NCBI GenBank assembly: GCA_035297145.1
Contig: DATGZN010000073.1
Coordinates: 50,037 to 114,036 of the forward strand
Length of the DNA: 64,000 bases
Origin: QHXW01 sp035297145
GTDB taxonomy: Bacteria; Acidobacteriota; Terriglobia; Bryobacterales; Bryobacteraceae
Reading direction: 5' to 3'
In this document: piece by piece, positions 6,792-16,706 of the stretch
How positions within the stretch are numbered: the stretch's first letter is position 1
Layout of the letters: every line of letters starts with the position of its first letter
Made by a program: the position numbers and the translations under genes
Notes under the pieces: model-generated
The model's input: only the letters and a program-made list of their open reading frames with translations
The model's database searches: none
What the model was told of the DNA's origin: nothing

Positions 6792-8459
6792 TCAGTTCTC
6801 CCCGTAGATAGCGGCGCTGGCGCTCTCGGCGGCCAGGTCACCGCTACCCCAAACGACGTTCCGGAAAGTACTGCTCGCCGAGACCGGATTGCCGCTGCCC
6901 CAAACCACATTGGCACGTGTGCCCGTGCTCGCTCCCCAAACGACATTGCCGCCCCAAACCACGTTGTTGGCGAAGGCGGAAAATGGGTCGAGCGTGAAAG
7001 TTGCGGTGCCCGAGGTCGGATCGTAGGTGGCCTCAGGAGAGCGCGCACTGCCCCACGCGATGGTGGAATCGTTGAGGGCGGCCCAGACATCGATGTACCC
7101 GGCTCCGACGGTAAACACATCGTAGTAGCTGGTGTAAGTAGCGCCGGTTGTCGGGTCCGTCGCTATGCTCGATGTGGGAAAGTTCTTCGTTGCGGTCTTC
7201 ATCAAGCGCAGTTTGATCTCGTCCGGCGTCAGGCTGGGATTCTGCTGCAGCAGCAGGGCGGCGGCTCCACTGACCACTGGAGTTGCCATGCTCGTTCCGC
7301 TCAGGCGGTAGTAAGAAGTCGAGTTGCCAAAGACGTTGCCGGATTCGTAGTAAGCGTCGGGAACGTCGTTCTGCGGGTAGCTGGCCGAGAGCCAGGAATT
7401 CGGCGCGAGCAGCGAGACCATCAGATTGCCTGGAGCGACGATGTCCGGCTTCACGATGTTGTCATACGTGGTCGGTCCCTTCGAGCTGTAGCTGGCTATG
7501 AGATCGTCGGCGCGCGTTACCGTGAACATGGTCTTCATGGCGCCGACAGTAACGACGGCCGGATCATTGCCGGGTGAATTGATGGTGCCGTACCCGTTCT
7601 CTCCTTGTGAGTTGTCGCGGCCGTTGTTTCCCGCCGCCACCACTACCACGATTCCGGCTCTCCAGGCCGCTTCCACAGCGATGCAGAGCGGGTCAAGCAG
7701 GTAGCTCTCATAGACGGGGCGGCCCAACGACAGGTTCATCACGCGAATGTTGTACTGGGACTTCAACTGAATTGCGCGGAAGATAGCGCGGATGACGGCG
7801 CTATCACTGCCCTGCCCTTGCCCATTGAGTACCCGGAGATTTACGATCTCAGCCGCGGGAGCAATTCCCATGAATGTGCGGGTGTACCAACTGCCTGTAG
7901 AAGCAGCGCCGTCACCCGCCAGAATGCCGGCGACGTGCGTACCATGCCCAAACTGATCCGATGTGTTGCCTGAGCGATCGGCGAAATTCTCGCTATATAC
8001 GAGCCGGCTGAGTCCCGTACCGTTGTAGGTCAGATCGGCAACCGGAGCGATGCCGCTGTCAATCACGGCGACGCCGATCCCTGAGCCAGTCCAGCCATAC
8101 TGCATGGCGACGTTTGCATTGACCGCGGGCTCGGCGTAGTCCAGCGCTCCCGCTAGTGTGCGGTCGGGAGTGATGTAGGAGACGATCGGCAAAGCACTCA
8201 GCAGGCGAATTTCGATGCCGCTGACGGAGCACAAGAGACCGTTGACGAGTGGAAGCTGTGCCAGCACCTGCGTGCCGGTGAGCAGAATTTCATTGACCAA
8301 AGGGCTCGCGAGCGGGACGTTGAGCTGAACGATGACGTTAGTAGATGAGAATAGGCCGAGTTGCGGTAACTGTTGCTCTAAGTCGGGTGAAATGTTTCCG
8401 GCGAAACAAGCCGGCACAGACAAGGCGATGAAGAGCGCCGTTACTCGTGTCAAACGCAT
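6792..8459 (-). CDS. Secreted subtilisin-like serine protease (S8) with C-terminal VVWG repeats
   Basis: A signal peptide is visible at 1-20 (ending CFA), which decides the start at 8459 rather than the polar upstream extension to 8543. The catalytic triad is complete: D134 (AVIDSGI), H172 (GHGTHVAG) and S390 (SGTSMATP), with the oxyanion N278 (AAGNNG). After the peptidase domain, the last 60 residues hold four VVWG motifs (about 500, 506, 518, 535). Such tails are seen, from memory, in subtilases of Acidobacteria. The protein is 555 residues and should act in the periplasm or outside the cell. No sorting signal such as a PEP-CTERM was recognised. Confidence 0.92.
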   Translation of the reverse strand: MRLTRVTALFIALSVPACFAGNISPDLEQQLPQLGLFSSTNVIVQLNVPLASPLVNEILLTGTQVLAQLPLVNGLLCSVSGIEIRLLSALPIVSYITPDRTLAGALDYAEPAVNANVAMQYGWTGSGIGVAVIDSGIAPVADLTYNGTGLSRLVYSENFADRSGNTSDQFGHGTHVAGILAGDGAASTGSWYTRTFMGIAPAAEIVNLRVLNGQGQGSDSAVIRAIFRAIQLKSQYNIRVMNLSLGRPVYESYLLDPLCIAVEAAWRAGIVVVVAAGNNGRDNSQGENGYGTINSPGNDPAVVTVGAMKTMFTVTRADDLIASYSSKGPTTYDNIVKPDIVAPGNLMVSLLAPNSWLSASYPQNDVPDAYYESGNVFGNSTSYYRLSGTSMATPVVSGAAALLLQQNPSLTPDEIKLRLMKTATKNFPTSSIATDPTTGATYTSYYDVFTVGAGYIDVWAALNDSTIAWGSARSPEATYDPTSGTATFTLDPFSAFANNVVWGGNVVWGASTGTRANVVWGSGNPVSASSTFRNVVWGSGDLAAESASAAIYGEN

Positions 8460-8882
8460 ACGGTAGTCTGCTCCATTAAGGTAGCTTCCGGGTCGAAATA
8501 GGCAATCTGTCGTCCAAAGTTGAGGGATGCGCTGGCCCTCCATTCTTCAGGTATTTGCTCTAGATGGATAACGTTACGATGTGACACCGGATCTCCGAAG
8601 CGTGGGACAGAGCGCGTTCCTTCAGTGACAAAGTGGCACTTTTTATATAGGTAGGTGGGGTTCTAGTAATGCCTTTGCGTGTAAACGGATAGTATCCGGT
8701 TTACAAGGGCGATGGCCGGCGGATCAGGCTTCAGAAAAACCAATTCACCGCGGAGGCGCTGAGCCGCTGACAAAGGCATAAGAGATGTAAACCTGTGTCA
8801 GGCACGATGGATGCGCGTCCAACGCGGGGTTTTGAGGACGCGGAGAGAGGTTTTTCAACGCCGAGCCGCCGAGGTGAGCACC
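8460..8882. other. Intergenic region upstream of the S8 protease, holding a dispersed repeat
   Basis: No gene is supported in these 423 bases. The part next to the protease gene (8460-8570) is a probable leader and promoter area. The distal part (about 8740-8880) contains GAG/CGC-rich repeat-like sequence, including a 17-base element that recurs inverted in the fusA-tuf gap. Confidence 0.4.
8853..8869 (+). repeat. Dispersed 17-base repeat, copy 1
   Basis: TTTCAACGCCGAGCCGC at 8853-8869 is identical to the reverse complement of 63827-63843, 55 kb away in the fusA-tuf spacer. Both copies lie in noncoding DNA with further GAG/CGC-rich sequence around them. Confidence 0.6.
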
Positions 8883-10238
8883 TTAGACCGCAGGCAGGCC
8901 CGCCAGCGCCATGGCGATTTCATCCGCGGGATAGTCGTAGTTCTGGAGCTTGCCGGCGTGATAGTCGATGTAGGCCTGCATGTCGAAGTGGCCGTGCCCG
9001 CAAAGGTTGAACAAAATGGCTCGGCTTACGCCTTCCCGTTTCGCGATCAGCGCTTCTTGAATGGCGCCGGCGACGGCGTGATTGGCCTCAGGCGCGGGAA
9101 TGATGCCCTCGGCGCGCGCGAACTGAACGCCCGCAGCGAAGGCATCGAGTTGCTGGACTGAGGTAGCTTCGATGAGCCCAAGATCGAGTACGTGCGAAAT
9201 CAACGGCGCCATGCCGTGATAGCGCAAGCCGCCGGCGTGGATGCCCGGCGGCACGAATACGCTTCCGAGCGTATACATTTTGACGAGCGGAGTCAAATGC
9301 GCCGTGTCGCCGAAATCGTAAGTGAACCGCCCGCGAGTGAGGCTGGGACAGGCAGCCGGTTCGACGGCGACGACGCGGGCTTTTGATTTGCCTTTCAATT
9401 TGCGCCCGAGGAACGGGAGTGCGAGACCGGCGAAATTCGAGCCGCCGCCGGTGCAGCCGACGATGACATCGGGATCGTCGCCGGCCAGTGCCATTTGCTC
9501 GATGGCCTCGAGACCGATCACGGTTTGATGCAGCAGAACATGATTCAACACGCTGCCGAGGGCATAACGCGAGTGCGGGTCCTGTGCGGCGACCTCCACG
9601 GCTTCGGAGATAGCGATGCCGAGTGATCCCGTGGAATCGGGATGCTGGGCCAGGATGGCGCGGCCGGAATGCGTTTCGCGGCTCGGGCTGGGCGCAACGG
9701 TCGCGCCGAAAGCTTCCATCAGGGCGCGGCGGTACGGCTTTTGGTCGTAACTGACGCGGACCATGAAGACCTTGCATTCGATGCCGAAGAACGCGCACGC
9801 CATGGCGAGCGACGATCCCCACTGCCCGGCGCCGGTTTCCGTGACCAGCCGTTTTGTGCCTTCCTGCTTGTTGTAATACGCCTGTGCCACCGCGGTGTTC
9901 GGCTTATGCGAGCCGGCCGGGCTGACGCCTTCGTACTTGTAGTAGATGCGCGCGGGCGTATCCAGCGCCTTCTCCAGACGCCGTGCACGGTAGAGCGGCG
10001 AGGGCCGCCACTGCGCATAGATCTGCCGGACTTCCTCCGGAATTTCGATTTCCCGATCCTGGCTCACTTCCTGGAGGATCACCGCCATGGGAAACAGAGG
10101 TGCGAGATCATCGGGACCGACCGGCTTATGAGTAGCTGGATGGAGCACCGGCGCGAGCGGCCGCGGGAGATCGGGCACGATGTTGTACCAGGCGCGCGGG
10201 ATGCGGTCTTCGGCAAGCGGATATTTGATGCTTTCCAT
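8883..10238 (-). CDS. trpB: Tryptophan synthase beta chain, TrpB2-like PLP enzyme
   Basis: Predicted to condense indole with serine (PLP-dependent fold type II). The 451-residue length and the extended N-terminus mark the TrpB2 subgroup rather than the roughly 400-residue TrpB1. The PLP lysine is K112 in GSHKPNTA, and the phosphate-binding loop GCTGGGSNFAG is at 261-271. The active-site region (KYEGVSPAGSHK) is intact. No trpA or other trp gene is adjacent, typical for stand-alone trpB2 genes, which may act as indole-salvage enzymes. Some family members have other activities, so tryptophan synthesis is an inference. Confidence 0.88.
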   Translation of the reverse strand: MESIKYPLAEDRIPRAWYNIVPDLPRPLAPVLHPATHKPVGPDDLAPLFPMAVILQEVSQDREIEIPEEVRQIYAQWRPSPLYRARRLEKALDTPARIYYKYEGVSPAGSHKPNTAVAQAYYNKQEGTKRLVTETGAGQWGSSLAMACAFFGIECKVFMVRVSYDQKPYRRALMEAFGATVAPSPSRETHSGRAILAQHPDSTGSLGIAISEAVEVAAQDPHSRYALGSVLNHVLLHQTVIGLEAIEQMALAGDDPDVIVGCTGGGSNFAGLALPFLGRKLKGKSKARVVAVEPAACPSLTRGRFTYDFGDTAHLTPLVKMYTLGSVFVPPGIHAGGLRYHGMAPLISHVLDLGLIEATSVQQLDAFAAGVQFARAEGIIPAPEANHAVAGAIQEALIAKREGVSRAILFNLCGHGHFDMQAYIDYHAGKLQNYDYPADEIAMALAGLPAV

Positions 10239-10322
10239 GACAGTACATTGTAGTCCGCCACGAGAGAAAAGCTAGTTTCACCACCGAGCAAGTACCCGGC
10301 GCTCGACCGCCATCTTGGCCCC

Positions 10323-11336
10323 ATGCACTACAATAAAGTCGTGGCACAGGATGCGCGGCTGGAGCAGGCGGTTTCCCGGCTCAATCAAGTTCGTTCGGAA
10401 ATCGGCAAAGTCATTGTGGGGCAGGACGACGTGGTCGAAGGGGTGCTCATTTGCCTGATCGCCGCGGGCCACGTGCTGCTTGAGGGAGTGCCAGGGCTCG
10501 GCAAGACCACTCTGCTGCGCACCATGGCGCGGGCACTGCAACTCAAGTATTCGCGCATCCAGTTCACGCCCGACTTGATGCCGGCGGACATCGTCGGCAG
10601 CATGATCATCGAGGCCGACGACAGGGGCTCGAAATCGCTGCGATTCCAGCCGGGCCCCATCTTCGCCAATCTCGTTCTGGCTGACGAGATTAACCGCGCT
10701 ACGCCCAAGACGCAATCCGCGCTGTTGGAAGCCATGCAGGAGCGCACCGTTACCAGCGGCAACACGACGCATGAGCTGGAGGCGCCGTTTCTGGTGATGG
10801 CGACGCAGAACCCCATCGAGATGGAAGGGACCTATCCGCTGCCGGAAGCGCAGCTCGACCGGTTTCTGATGAAGGTTCTGGTTCGCTACCCCTCGCGCGA
10901 TGAATTGAACCGCATTGTGGAGCGCACCATTCAGAACCAGCAGGAGCAAGTGAAGGCGGTGCTGGATCGCGATGAGATTCTGGAGGTGCGGTCTGTGTGT
11001 CGCGAAGTGCTGGTGGCGCCGCACGTGCAGGAGTTCGCCATTCGGCTGGTAATGGCCACGCAGCCGGAGCATGCGGAGGCGGATGAACTCGCAAAGAAAT
11101 ACATCCGTTACGGCAGCTCGCCGCGCGGTGCCCAGGCACTGGTGGAGTGCGGGCGCGTGCGTGCGTTGATGAAGGGCCGCTATCATTTAAGCGTCGAGGA
11201 TATCGACGCGGTGGCCGCCGCGGTGCTGCGCCATCGCATCATTCTCAACTTCGACGCCCATGCCGATGGGCAAACCCCCGACACCATTCTGACCTCCATC
11301 ATCAGCGGAGTCGCCGCGCACGCATCGGTGGCGTAG
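10323..11336 (+). CDS. MoxR-family AAA+ ATPase
   Basis: A 337-residue AAA+ chaperone-like ATPase. Walker A (GVPGLGKT, 55-62), Walker B (LVLADE, 117-122) and the sensor segment MATQNPIEMEGTYPLPEAQLDRF are all present. It is followed 5 bases later by a DUF58 gene and then by BatA/vWA genes, the classic MoxR-vWA arrangement in which the ATPase is thought to act on vWA-domain partners or periplasmic protein complexes. It starts 84 bases from the divergent trpB gene, so the shared gap must hold both promoters. Confidence 0.93.
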   Translation: MHYNKVVAQDARLEQAVSRLNQVRSEIGKVIVGQDDVVEGVLICLIAAGHVLLEGVPGLGKTTLLRTMARALQLKYSRIQFTPDLMPADIVGSMIIEADDRGSKSLRFQPGPIFANLVLADEINRATPKTQSALLEAMQERTVTSGNTTHELEAPFLVMATQNPIEMEGTYPLPEAQLDRFLMKVLVRYPSRDELNRIVERTIQNQQEQVKAVLDRDEILEVRSVCREVLVAPHVQEFAIRLVMATQPEHAEADELAKKYIRYGSSPRGAQALVECGRVRALMKGRYHLSVEDIDAVAAAVLRHRIILNFDAHADGQTPDTILTSIISGVAAHASVA

Positions 11337-11341
11337 TTCCA

Positions 11342-12226
11342 ATGCCAGACGGCCCCCTGCTCGACCGCCGGTTTCTGGAGAAACTGGAACGCCTGACCAT
11401 ACATTGGCAGAAGTCGTTCAACGGGCTCGTGGGCGGGCACAACAACTCGCGCTTCGCGGGCGGGGGCCAGGAATTTCTGGATCACCGGCATTTCCACCAC
11501 GGCGACGATCTGCGCGCGGTGAACTGGCGTGCTTACCTGCGGCTAGAAAAAATGTTTTTGAAAATGTTCCAGGTGGAGCCGCGCGTGCCGGTGCGGATGC
11601 TGATTGACACGAGCGAGTCCATGAATTCCGAGGGCGGAGCCAAATTCGATTACGCGCGCAAACTCGCGGCGTCGCTCTGCTACGTCGGGCTGGTTAGGCT
11701 GGACACAATTGCGCTCCGCCCCTTCAGCACGCGATTGGGCGAAGGCATGACGTGCGGCGGGGGCCGTCACCGCTTCAGCCCGGTGATGGACTACCTCAGC
11801 ACCCTCGAAACCGGCGGCCGAACCGATTACCTGGAAGTAGTGCGCCAGTTTATTTCCACACATCCGCAGCGGGGGCTGCTCATCATCCTGTCCGATTTTC
11901 TGGATGACGCCGGTTGCCAAAGGCCGCTCCAGTACCTGGCGGATTTCGGCCATGAACTGCTGCTGGTGCAGGTGTGGTCGGAAGAGGACCGGACGCCGCC
12001 ATGGCTTGGAGATCTGGATTTAGTCGACGCCGAAACGGATGCCCGCTTGCAGTTGCAATTCGATGAGACGGCGCGCGAGTCTTATACGCGGAGCTTCGAT
12101 AAATACGCGGACAGCTTACAGCAGCTTGCGCTCCGGAATGGGGGGCGGTATGTCGGCGTGTCGGCGGCGATGCCGATCGAGGACATCATCTTCGGTTCGC
12201 TGGTGCGCTCGCGAGTGATCGCCTGA
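11342..12226 (+). CDS. DUF58 domain protein
   Basis: Length is 294 residues. The DUF58 signature is clear (GDDLRAVNWRAYLR, 54-67), followed by a vWA-like strand DTSESM (89-94) that could bind a metal ion. DUF58 proteins accompany MoxR ATPases and are thought to be partners of unknown activity. The ATG at 11342 comes 5 bases after the MoxR stop, and the next gene starts within this stop (TGATG at 12224-12228), so the three are translationally linked. Confidence 0.9.
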   Translation: MPDGPLLDRRFLEKLERLTIHWQKSFNGLVGGHNNSRFAGGGQEFLDHRHFHHGDDLRAVNWRAYLRLEKMFLKMFQVEPRVPVRMLIDTSESMNSEGGAKFDYARKLAASLCYVGLVRLDTIALRPFSTRLGEGMTCGGGRHRFSPVMDYLSTLETGGRTDYLEVVRQFISTHPQRGLLIILSDFLDDAGCQRPLQYLADFGHELLLVQVWSEEDRTPPWLGDLDLVDAETDARLQLQFDETARESYTRSFDKYADSLQQLALRNGGRYVGVSAAMPIEDIIFGSLVRSRVIA

Positions 12227-14139
12227 TGTACTTCCTGAATCTCTCGTTCATTCAGTTCCTGGCGCTGGCGGGCGCGGTTTCCGTCCCGACGGTGCTCCTT
12301 TATCTGCTGGGGCGCTCGCGCCGCAAACAGGTGGTGGCTACTTTGCGGTTCTGGGTGGCGTCCGATCAACCGCCGGTTGTGCAGCGCCGCAAGAGGATTC
12401 AGCAGCCGCTTTCGCTCATCCTGCAACTGGTCAGTATGCTGCTTCTGCTGCTGGCCATCGCGCAGTTGCGGCTGGGCACACCGCTCGCTACACCGCGAGA
12501 TCATGTGCTCATCCTCGACACTTCCGCCTGGATGGCTGCCGGCGCGGGCCGCGGCGATGCGCGCCGAACCCTTATGGACGAAGCACGCGACAGGGCGCGC
12601 GCGTATGTGAGATCGTTGCCGGCTTCCGATCGCGTGATGCTGGTCCGGGCCGACGCCCTGGCTACACCCGCCACTTCTTTTGAATCGGACCGCGCCAAGT
12701 TGGAGAGGGCCCTGGTGCTATCCGCGCCCGCCGCAACCGCCTTGAACCTGGACCAGGCGCTGGCCTTCGCCCAACATGAGCAGGCGCTGAGCCCGTACCG
12801 CACGGGCGAGATCGCGTACATCGGCCCGGGCCGCGTTGCCGGAGAACCGCCGGCTTCGGTGGTCCCGAAAAATCTGAGGATACTGCCCATCGCGGATTCG
12901 GTCGAGAACTGCGGACTGCGCAAGATCGCGGTGCGAAGATCCGGGACCGATCCTGACGTGTGGGACATTTACGCGTCGGTGCGAAACTACGGCGCAGCAC
13001 CAAAAGCCGTCACACTGGCGCTCACGTTCGGCGGCGGGCCTGCGGGCGCGCGCCGGATGACCGTGCCTGCCGGCTCCGAGCGCGAGGTCACGTTCGCATA
13101 TCGCACACATGCCGCTGGATTGCTGGAGGCAACGCTTCTGCCGCACGATGCTTTCCCCGCGGATGATCACGCCGTGCTGGAACTTCCCGCCGAGCCGGCG
13201 CTCACGCTGACCGTGTACTCGAACGAGCCCGACCTTCTGCGCCCAATCGTAACCGCCGTTCCCCGCGTTCACGCGACATTCCGGCCGGTCAGCGAATATC
13301 GTCCCGACGGAAACGGCGGCTTGGTTATTCTCGATCGTTTCCGTCCGCCGCAGCGTCCTGTGGGAAACGCGATCTGGATTCAACCGCCGGCCGAAGCCTC
13401 GCCCATTCCCGTCCGTGAAACGCTCGAAAGCGTTCCGTTCGACCATTGGTGCTCTGGCAACGCGCTGTGCTCCGGTTTGCGGACTAAGGACCTTCGGCTC
13501 GCGTCGACTTATGTTTTCGAAAGCGCTCCCGACGACATAAAGATCGGACAGGTCGCAAGCGGTCCCGTGATCGTGGCGCGCGCCGGCCAGAACAAGACCG
13601 TCGTTTTTGGCTTCCAGCCCGCGCTCTCCGATTTGCGGTATGAGCTTGCAACACCGCTGCTTTTCGGAAATATTCTGCGATGGATGGCGCCGGAACTCTT
13701 TCGCCGTTCTAGCGCGGCAGCCAGCAGCGCCGGCATGGTGACAATGGTATTGGACGCAGATGTCCGTCCGGAAGACGTAACGGTTCTTCAACAGGACGGC
13801 ACTCCTCTGCCATTTACCACGCGCGGCCAAACGCTGCGATTCTTCTCCGCAACCCCGGGAACCGTGCGCGTGCAGTCAGGAGACCGCGAAACCGTTTATT
13901 CGCTCACTCTGCCGGAACTGTGGGATGCGAAATGGGAAGCGCCGGCGAGCGTTAAGCGCGGCTTGCCGGGGTTCCGTTCCGCCGCGGGCCTTTCCAGAGA
14001 CTTGTGGGAGTTGCTGGCGCTACTCGGCGGCCTGGGCCTGCTCACGGAGTGGTTGCTGTATGGGCGTTCCGAGGGTCGCATGCGGCGCCTGGGCGCACGT
14101 CTCGCCGTGCTTCGGCCTGGTGTCAGAAAGGCGTCATGA
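12226..14139 (+). CDS. BatA-like membrane protein with vWA-like domain
   Basis: The N-terminus fits the aerotolerance-regulator (BatA) N-terminal segment: helix 8-28, basic loop SRRKQ, second helix 61-81. A vWA-like strand (VLILDTSAW, D98-S100) follows. The third MIDAS position is W102 rather than Ser, so metal binding may be lost. A long extracytoplasmic region and a last helix (about 600-620) complete the 637 residues. It is the third gene of the MoxR operon and overlaps both neighbours by 1-4 bases. Role: probably a membrane partner in the Bat/MoxR system of envelope stress. Confidence 0.8.
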   Translation: MYFLNLSFIQFLALAGAVSVPTVLLYLLGRSRRKQVVATLRFWVASDQPPVVQRRKRIQQPLSLILQLVSMLLLLLAIAQLRLGTPLATPRDHVLILDTSAWMAAGAGRGDARRTLMDEARDRARAYVRSLPASDRVMLVRADALATPATSFESDRAKLERALVLSAPAATALNLDQALAFAQHEQALSPYRTGEIAYIGPGRVAGEPPASVVPKNLRILPIADSVENCGLRKIAVRRSGTDPDVWDIYASVRNYGAAPKAVTLALTFGGGPAGARRMTVPAGSEREVTFAYRTHAAGLLEATLLPHDAFPADDHAVLELPAEPALTLTVYSNEPDLLRPIVTAVPRVHATFRPVSEYRPDGNGGLVILDRFRPPQRPVGNAIWIQPPAEASPIPVRETLESVPFDHWCSGNALCSGLRTKDLRLASTYVFESAPDDIKIGQVASGPVIVARAGQNKTVVFGFQPALSDLRYELATPLLFGNILRWMAPELFRRSSAAASSAGMVTMVLDADVRPEDVTVLQQDGTPLPFTTRGQTLRFFSATPGTVRVQSGDRETVYSLTLPELWDAKWEAPASVKRGLPGFRSAAGLSRDLWELLALLGGLGLLTEWLLYGRSEGRMRRLGARLAVLRPGVRKAS

Positions 14140-16646
14140 CTTTCGATCACGCCTGGATCCTGATATTCGGTCTCGTGCCCGTCGCGTGGGCCGTGCGCGA
14201 GTGGAGGAGCACTCTGCGCCGAGGCGCACTCCTGCTCAAGGCGGCGTCGTTCCTGGCCATCATCACCGCGCTCGCCCAGCCACGCCTTTCCTTCTACGAC
14301 AGCAAAGTTGCGGTGGCGATCCTGGCGGACACATCGCGCAGCCTGACCGCACAGGATCTGGAACGCGCTTCGTCGATCGCGACGCAGATCGAGCGGTCGC
14401 GCGGGCGGCACTGGACCCAGGTAATTCCATTCGCTCGTTCGGCGCGCAAACCCGCACCCCACGAGCGGGGGAAATCGTGGAATTTGCACTACACCGCGGG
14501 CGATGCCGGGCACGCCACCGACCTGGAAGCTGCGATTCGCGAGGCCATTGGCACGCTTCCGGCCGGCATGGTGGGCCGCGTGGCGCTGATCTCAGACGGC
14601 AACGAGAATCTGGGAAGCGTTGCCCGCGCCGCGTGGCAGGCGCAACAGCTCGGCATTCCAATCGACACGTTCTCACTCGCGGGCAGCCCGCCGCCGGATC
14701 TGCGCGTTGAATCTGTTGCCCTACCGTCACTCGTGTTTAGCGGAGAACATTTCCCCATCGATGTAACCGTCAACGCTCCCCGCGCTGCTTCCGCTCACGT
14801 CGAAGTGGCCGCGGACGGCAAGCGGCTTGGACTGAGCGACGTCAATCTGGAACCCGGGTTGAACCATTTGCGCGTTCGCGCCAGCGTTACCACCACCGGC
14901 GCTGTCGATCTGGCGGGCACCATCAGCGGCGCGGGCCTGGGCCAGGCGCGTTTTGATCAGGCCGTCACCATCCGGCGGCCGCGCGCGCTGCTGCTCACCA
15001 ATGACCCGGCAGGAACCGAAGCGCACCTCCAGAAGACGCTCGAATCCAGCCAGTTCCAGGTACAGCTCTCGGCGCAGATCCCGGAGCGGTTTGACGACTA
15101 CCAGCTCGTGGTTTTCAACAACTGGGATGCCGAGTCCGTGCCCGCGGCCCGCAAACAAGTGCTCGAAAAGTTTGTGCAGGAAGGCGGCGGGCTGCTGTGG
15201 ATCGCCGGCGAGCGCAACATCTATGTGGAGAACAAGCGGCCGGGCGATCCGCTAGATCGCACGCTGCCCGCCAAACTCGCTCCGCCGCGCACGCCAGAAG
15301 GGACCTGCGTCGTCCTGATCATCGACAAATCGTCGTCGATGGAAGGCAAGAAGATGGAGCTGGCGCGCCTGGCGGCCATCGGCGTCGTCGAAAACTTGCG
15401 GCCCATCGATCAGGTCGGCGTGCTGATCTTTGACAATTCGTTTCAGTGGGCGGTACCCGTGCGCCGTGCCGAAGATCGTTCGCTGATCAAGCGTTTGATC
15501 GCGGGAATAACTCCGGACGGCGGAACACAGATTGCTCCGGCTCTCACCGAAGCGTACCGGAAAATCATCTACCAGAACGCGGTGTACAAACACATCGTGC
15601 TGCTCACTGACGGCATTTCGGAAGAAGGCGACAGCCTGACGCTCTCACGCGAGGCAGCCAACAACCGCATTACGATCTCGACTGTCGGGCTGGGTCAGGA
15701 CGTCAATCGTGCGTACCTCGAAAAGATCGCGGCCATGGCCAAGGGCAAGTCCTACTTTCTGAACGAACCAGCCGGCCTCGAGCAGATCCTGCTCAAGGAT
15801 GTGCAGGAGCACACTGGATCGACGGCCGTGGAGAAGCCGTCGCAGATCACGGCTACCAAACCAGCCGAGGTGCTGGATGGCGTGGGCATCGATTCCGCGC
15901 CGGCATTGCGCGGCTACATCCGCTACATCACCAAGCCGACGGCCGACACCATCCTCAGCATCGATGAGCACGACCCGCTGCTGGTGCGATGGCAATACGG
16001 GCTGGGGCGCGCCACGGTGTTCACCTCCGACGCCAAGAGCCGCTGGGCGGCGAGCTGGCTGACATGGAATGGTTTCGACCGGTTGTGGGCCAACATAGCT
16101 CGCGACTTGCTGCCGCGCGCGCAATCGAGCGAAGCCCAGGCCGAGTTCGATAGCTCCACCGAACGACTGGTGGTCAATTATCATCTCAGCCGCCGGGTGG
16201 ACGAGCCGGCTGCCGTTCCCGCCATCTACGTTCTCGGGCCGAACGGATTTCGCGCTCCTCTTGAAGTTGCCAAGGTTGCCGCGGGAAGCTATCGCGGCGT
16301 CATCCAGATCGGGCGCAACCAGGGGCTATTCCGTGTGCGTCCGCTGGTGGAGTCGCGCGCATTCCCCGAGATCGGATTCTATCGCCCTGAAGACGAATTG
16401 ACGGACCACGCATGCGACGAATTGCTGCTCCGTCAGATTGCAAAATCCACTGGCGGGCATTTCAATCCACCGGTTAAGGCCATTTTCGACGCCGGCGGGC
16501 ACGCCGTGCCCTCTTCCATGGAACTGTGGCCGGGTTTGCTTGCGCTGGCGCTGCTGCTTAACCTCGCGGAGTTGGTGTCGCGGAAATGGAAAGGCCTCAT
16601 CGAGTCGTTCCGGCGCGCTCCTTCCGCCAGCCCGGCGCATCCCTGA
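14136..16646 (+). CDS. Membrane protein with vWA domain(s), last gene of the MoxR operon
   Basis: The start is ATG 14136, overlapping the previous stop as ATGA. The 836-residue product has two N-terminal helices (about 5-20 and 32-50), then a first vWA-like strand ADTSRS (D65, S67, S69). A glutamine-amidotransferase-like segment follows (about 285-370, from RALLLTNDPAGTEAHLQ). A second, full vWA domain starts at D397 (IIDKSSSM, complete DxSxS) and extends to about 560. The last helix is near 805-825. Two MIDAS motifs in one chain make it a candidate scaffold for the system. Confidence 0.82.
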   Translation: MTFDHAWILIFGLVPVAWAVREWRSTLRRGALLLKAASFLAIITALAQPRLSFYDSKVAVAILADTSRSLTAQDLERASSIATQIERSRGRHWTQVIPFARSARKPAPHERGKSWNLHYTAGDAGHATDLEAAIREAIGTLPAGMVGRVALISDGNENLGSVARAAWQAQQLGIPIDTFSLAGSPPPDLRVESVALPSLVFSGEHFPIDVTVNAPRAASAHVEVAADGKRLGLSDVNLEPGLNHLRVRASVTTTGAVDLAGTISGAGLGQARFDQAVTIRRPRALLLTNDPAGTEAHLQKTLESSQFQVQLSAQIPERFDDYQLVVFNNWDAESVPAARKQVLEKFVQEGGGLLWIAGERNIYVENKRPGDPLDRTLPAKLAPPRTPEGTCVVLIIDKSSSMEGKKMELARLAAIGVVENLRPIDQVGVLIFDNSFQWAVPVRRAEDRSLIKRLIAGITPDGGTQIAPALTEAYRKIIYQNAVYKHIVLLTDGISEEGDSLTLSREAANNRITISTVGLGQDVNRAYLEKIAAMAKGKSYFLNEPAGLEQILLKDVQEHTGSTAVEKPSQITATKPAEVLDGVGIDSAPALRGYIRYITKPTADTILSIDEHDPLLVRWQYGLGRATVFTSDAKSRWAASWLTWNGFDRLWANIARDLLPRAQSSEAQAEFDSSTERLVVNYHLSRRVDEPAAVPAIYVLGPNGFRAPLEVAKVAAGSYRGVIQIGRNQGLFRVRPLVESRAFPEIGFYRPEDELTDHACDELLLRQIAKSTGGHFNPPVKAIFDAGGHAVPSSMELWPGLLALALLLNLAELVSRKWKGLIESFRRAPSASPAHP

Positions 16647-16706
16647 GCGATTGCTAGAATTGAATTCTGGTGAGGCATCCCAATCATTTCGACGCGGGCA
16701 TGCGCC

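Noticed and set aside
8460..8570. Possible cyclic-di-GMP riboswitch in the protease leader, near the HD-GYP gene
   Set aside because: A GCAAA-like stretch is present but the conserved GEMM core (GGGACGCAAAGC with tetraloop receptor) is missing.
11147..11341. Upstream extension of the DUF58 gene into the MoxR gene
   Set aside because: The extension is the antiphase reading of moxR; the ATG at 11342 starts the family-like sequence right after the MoxR stop.
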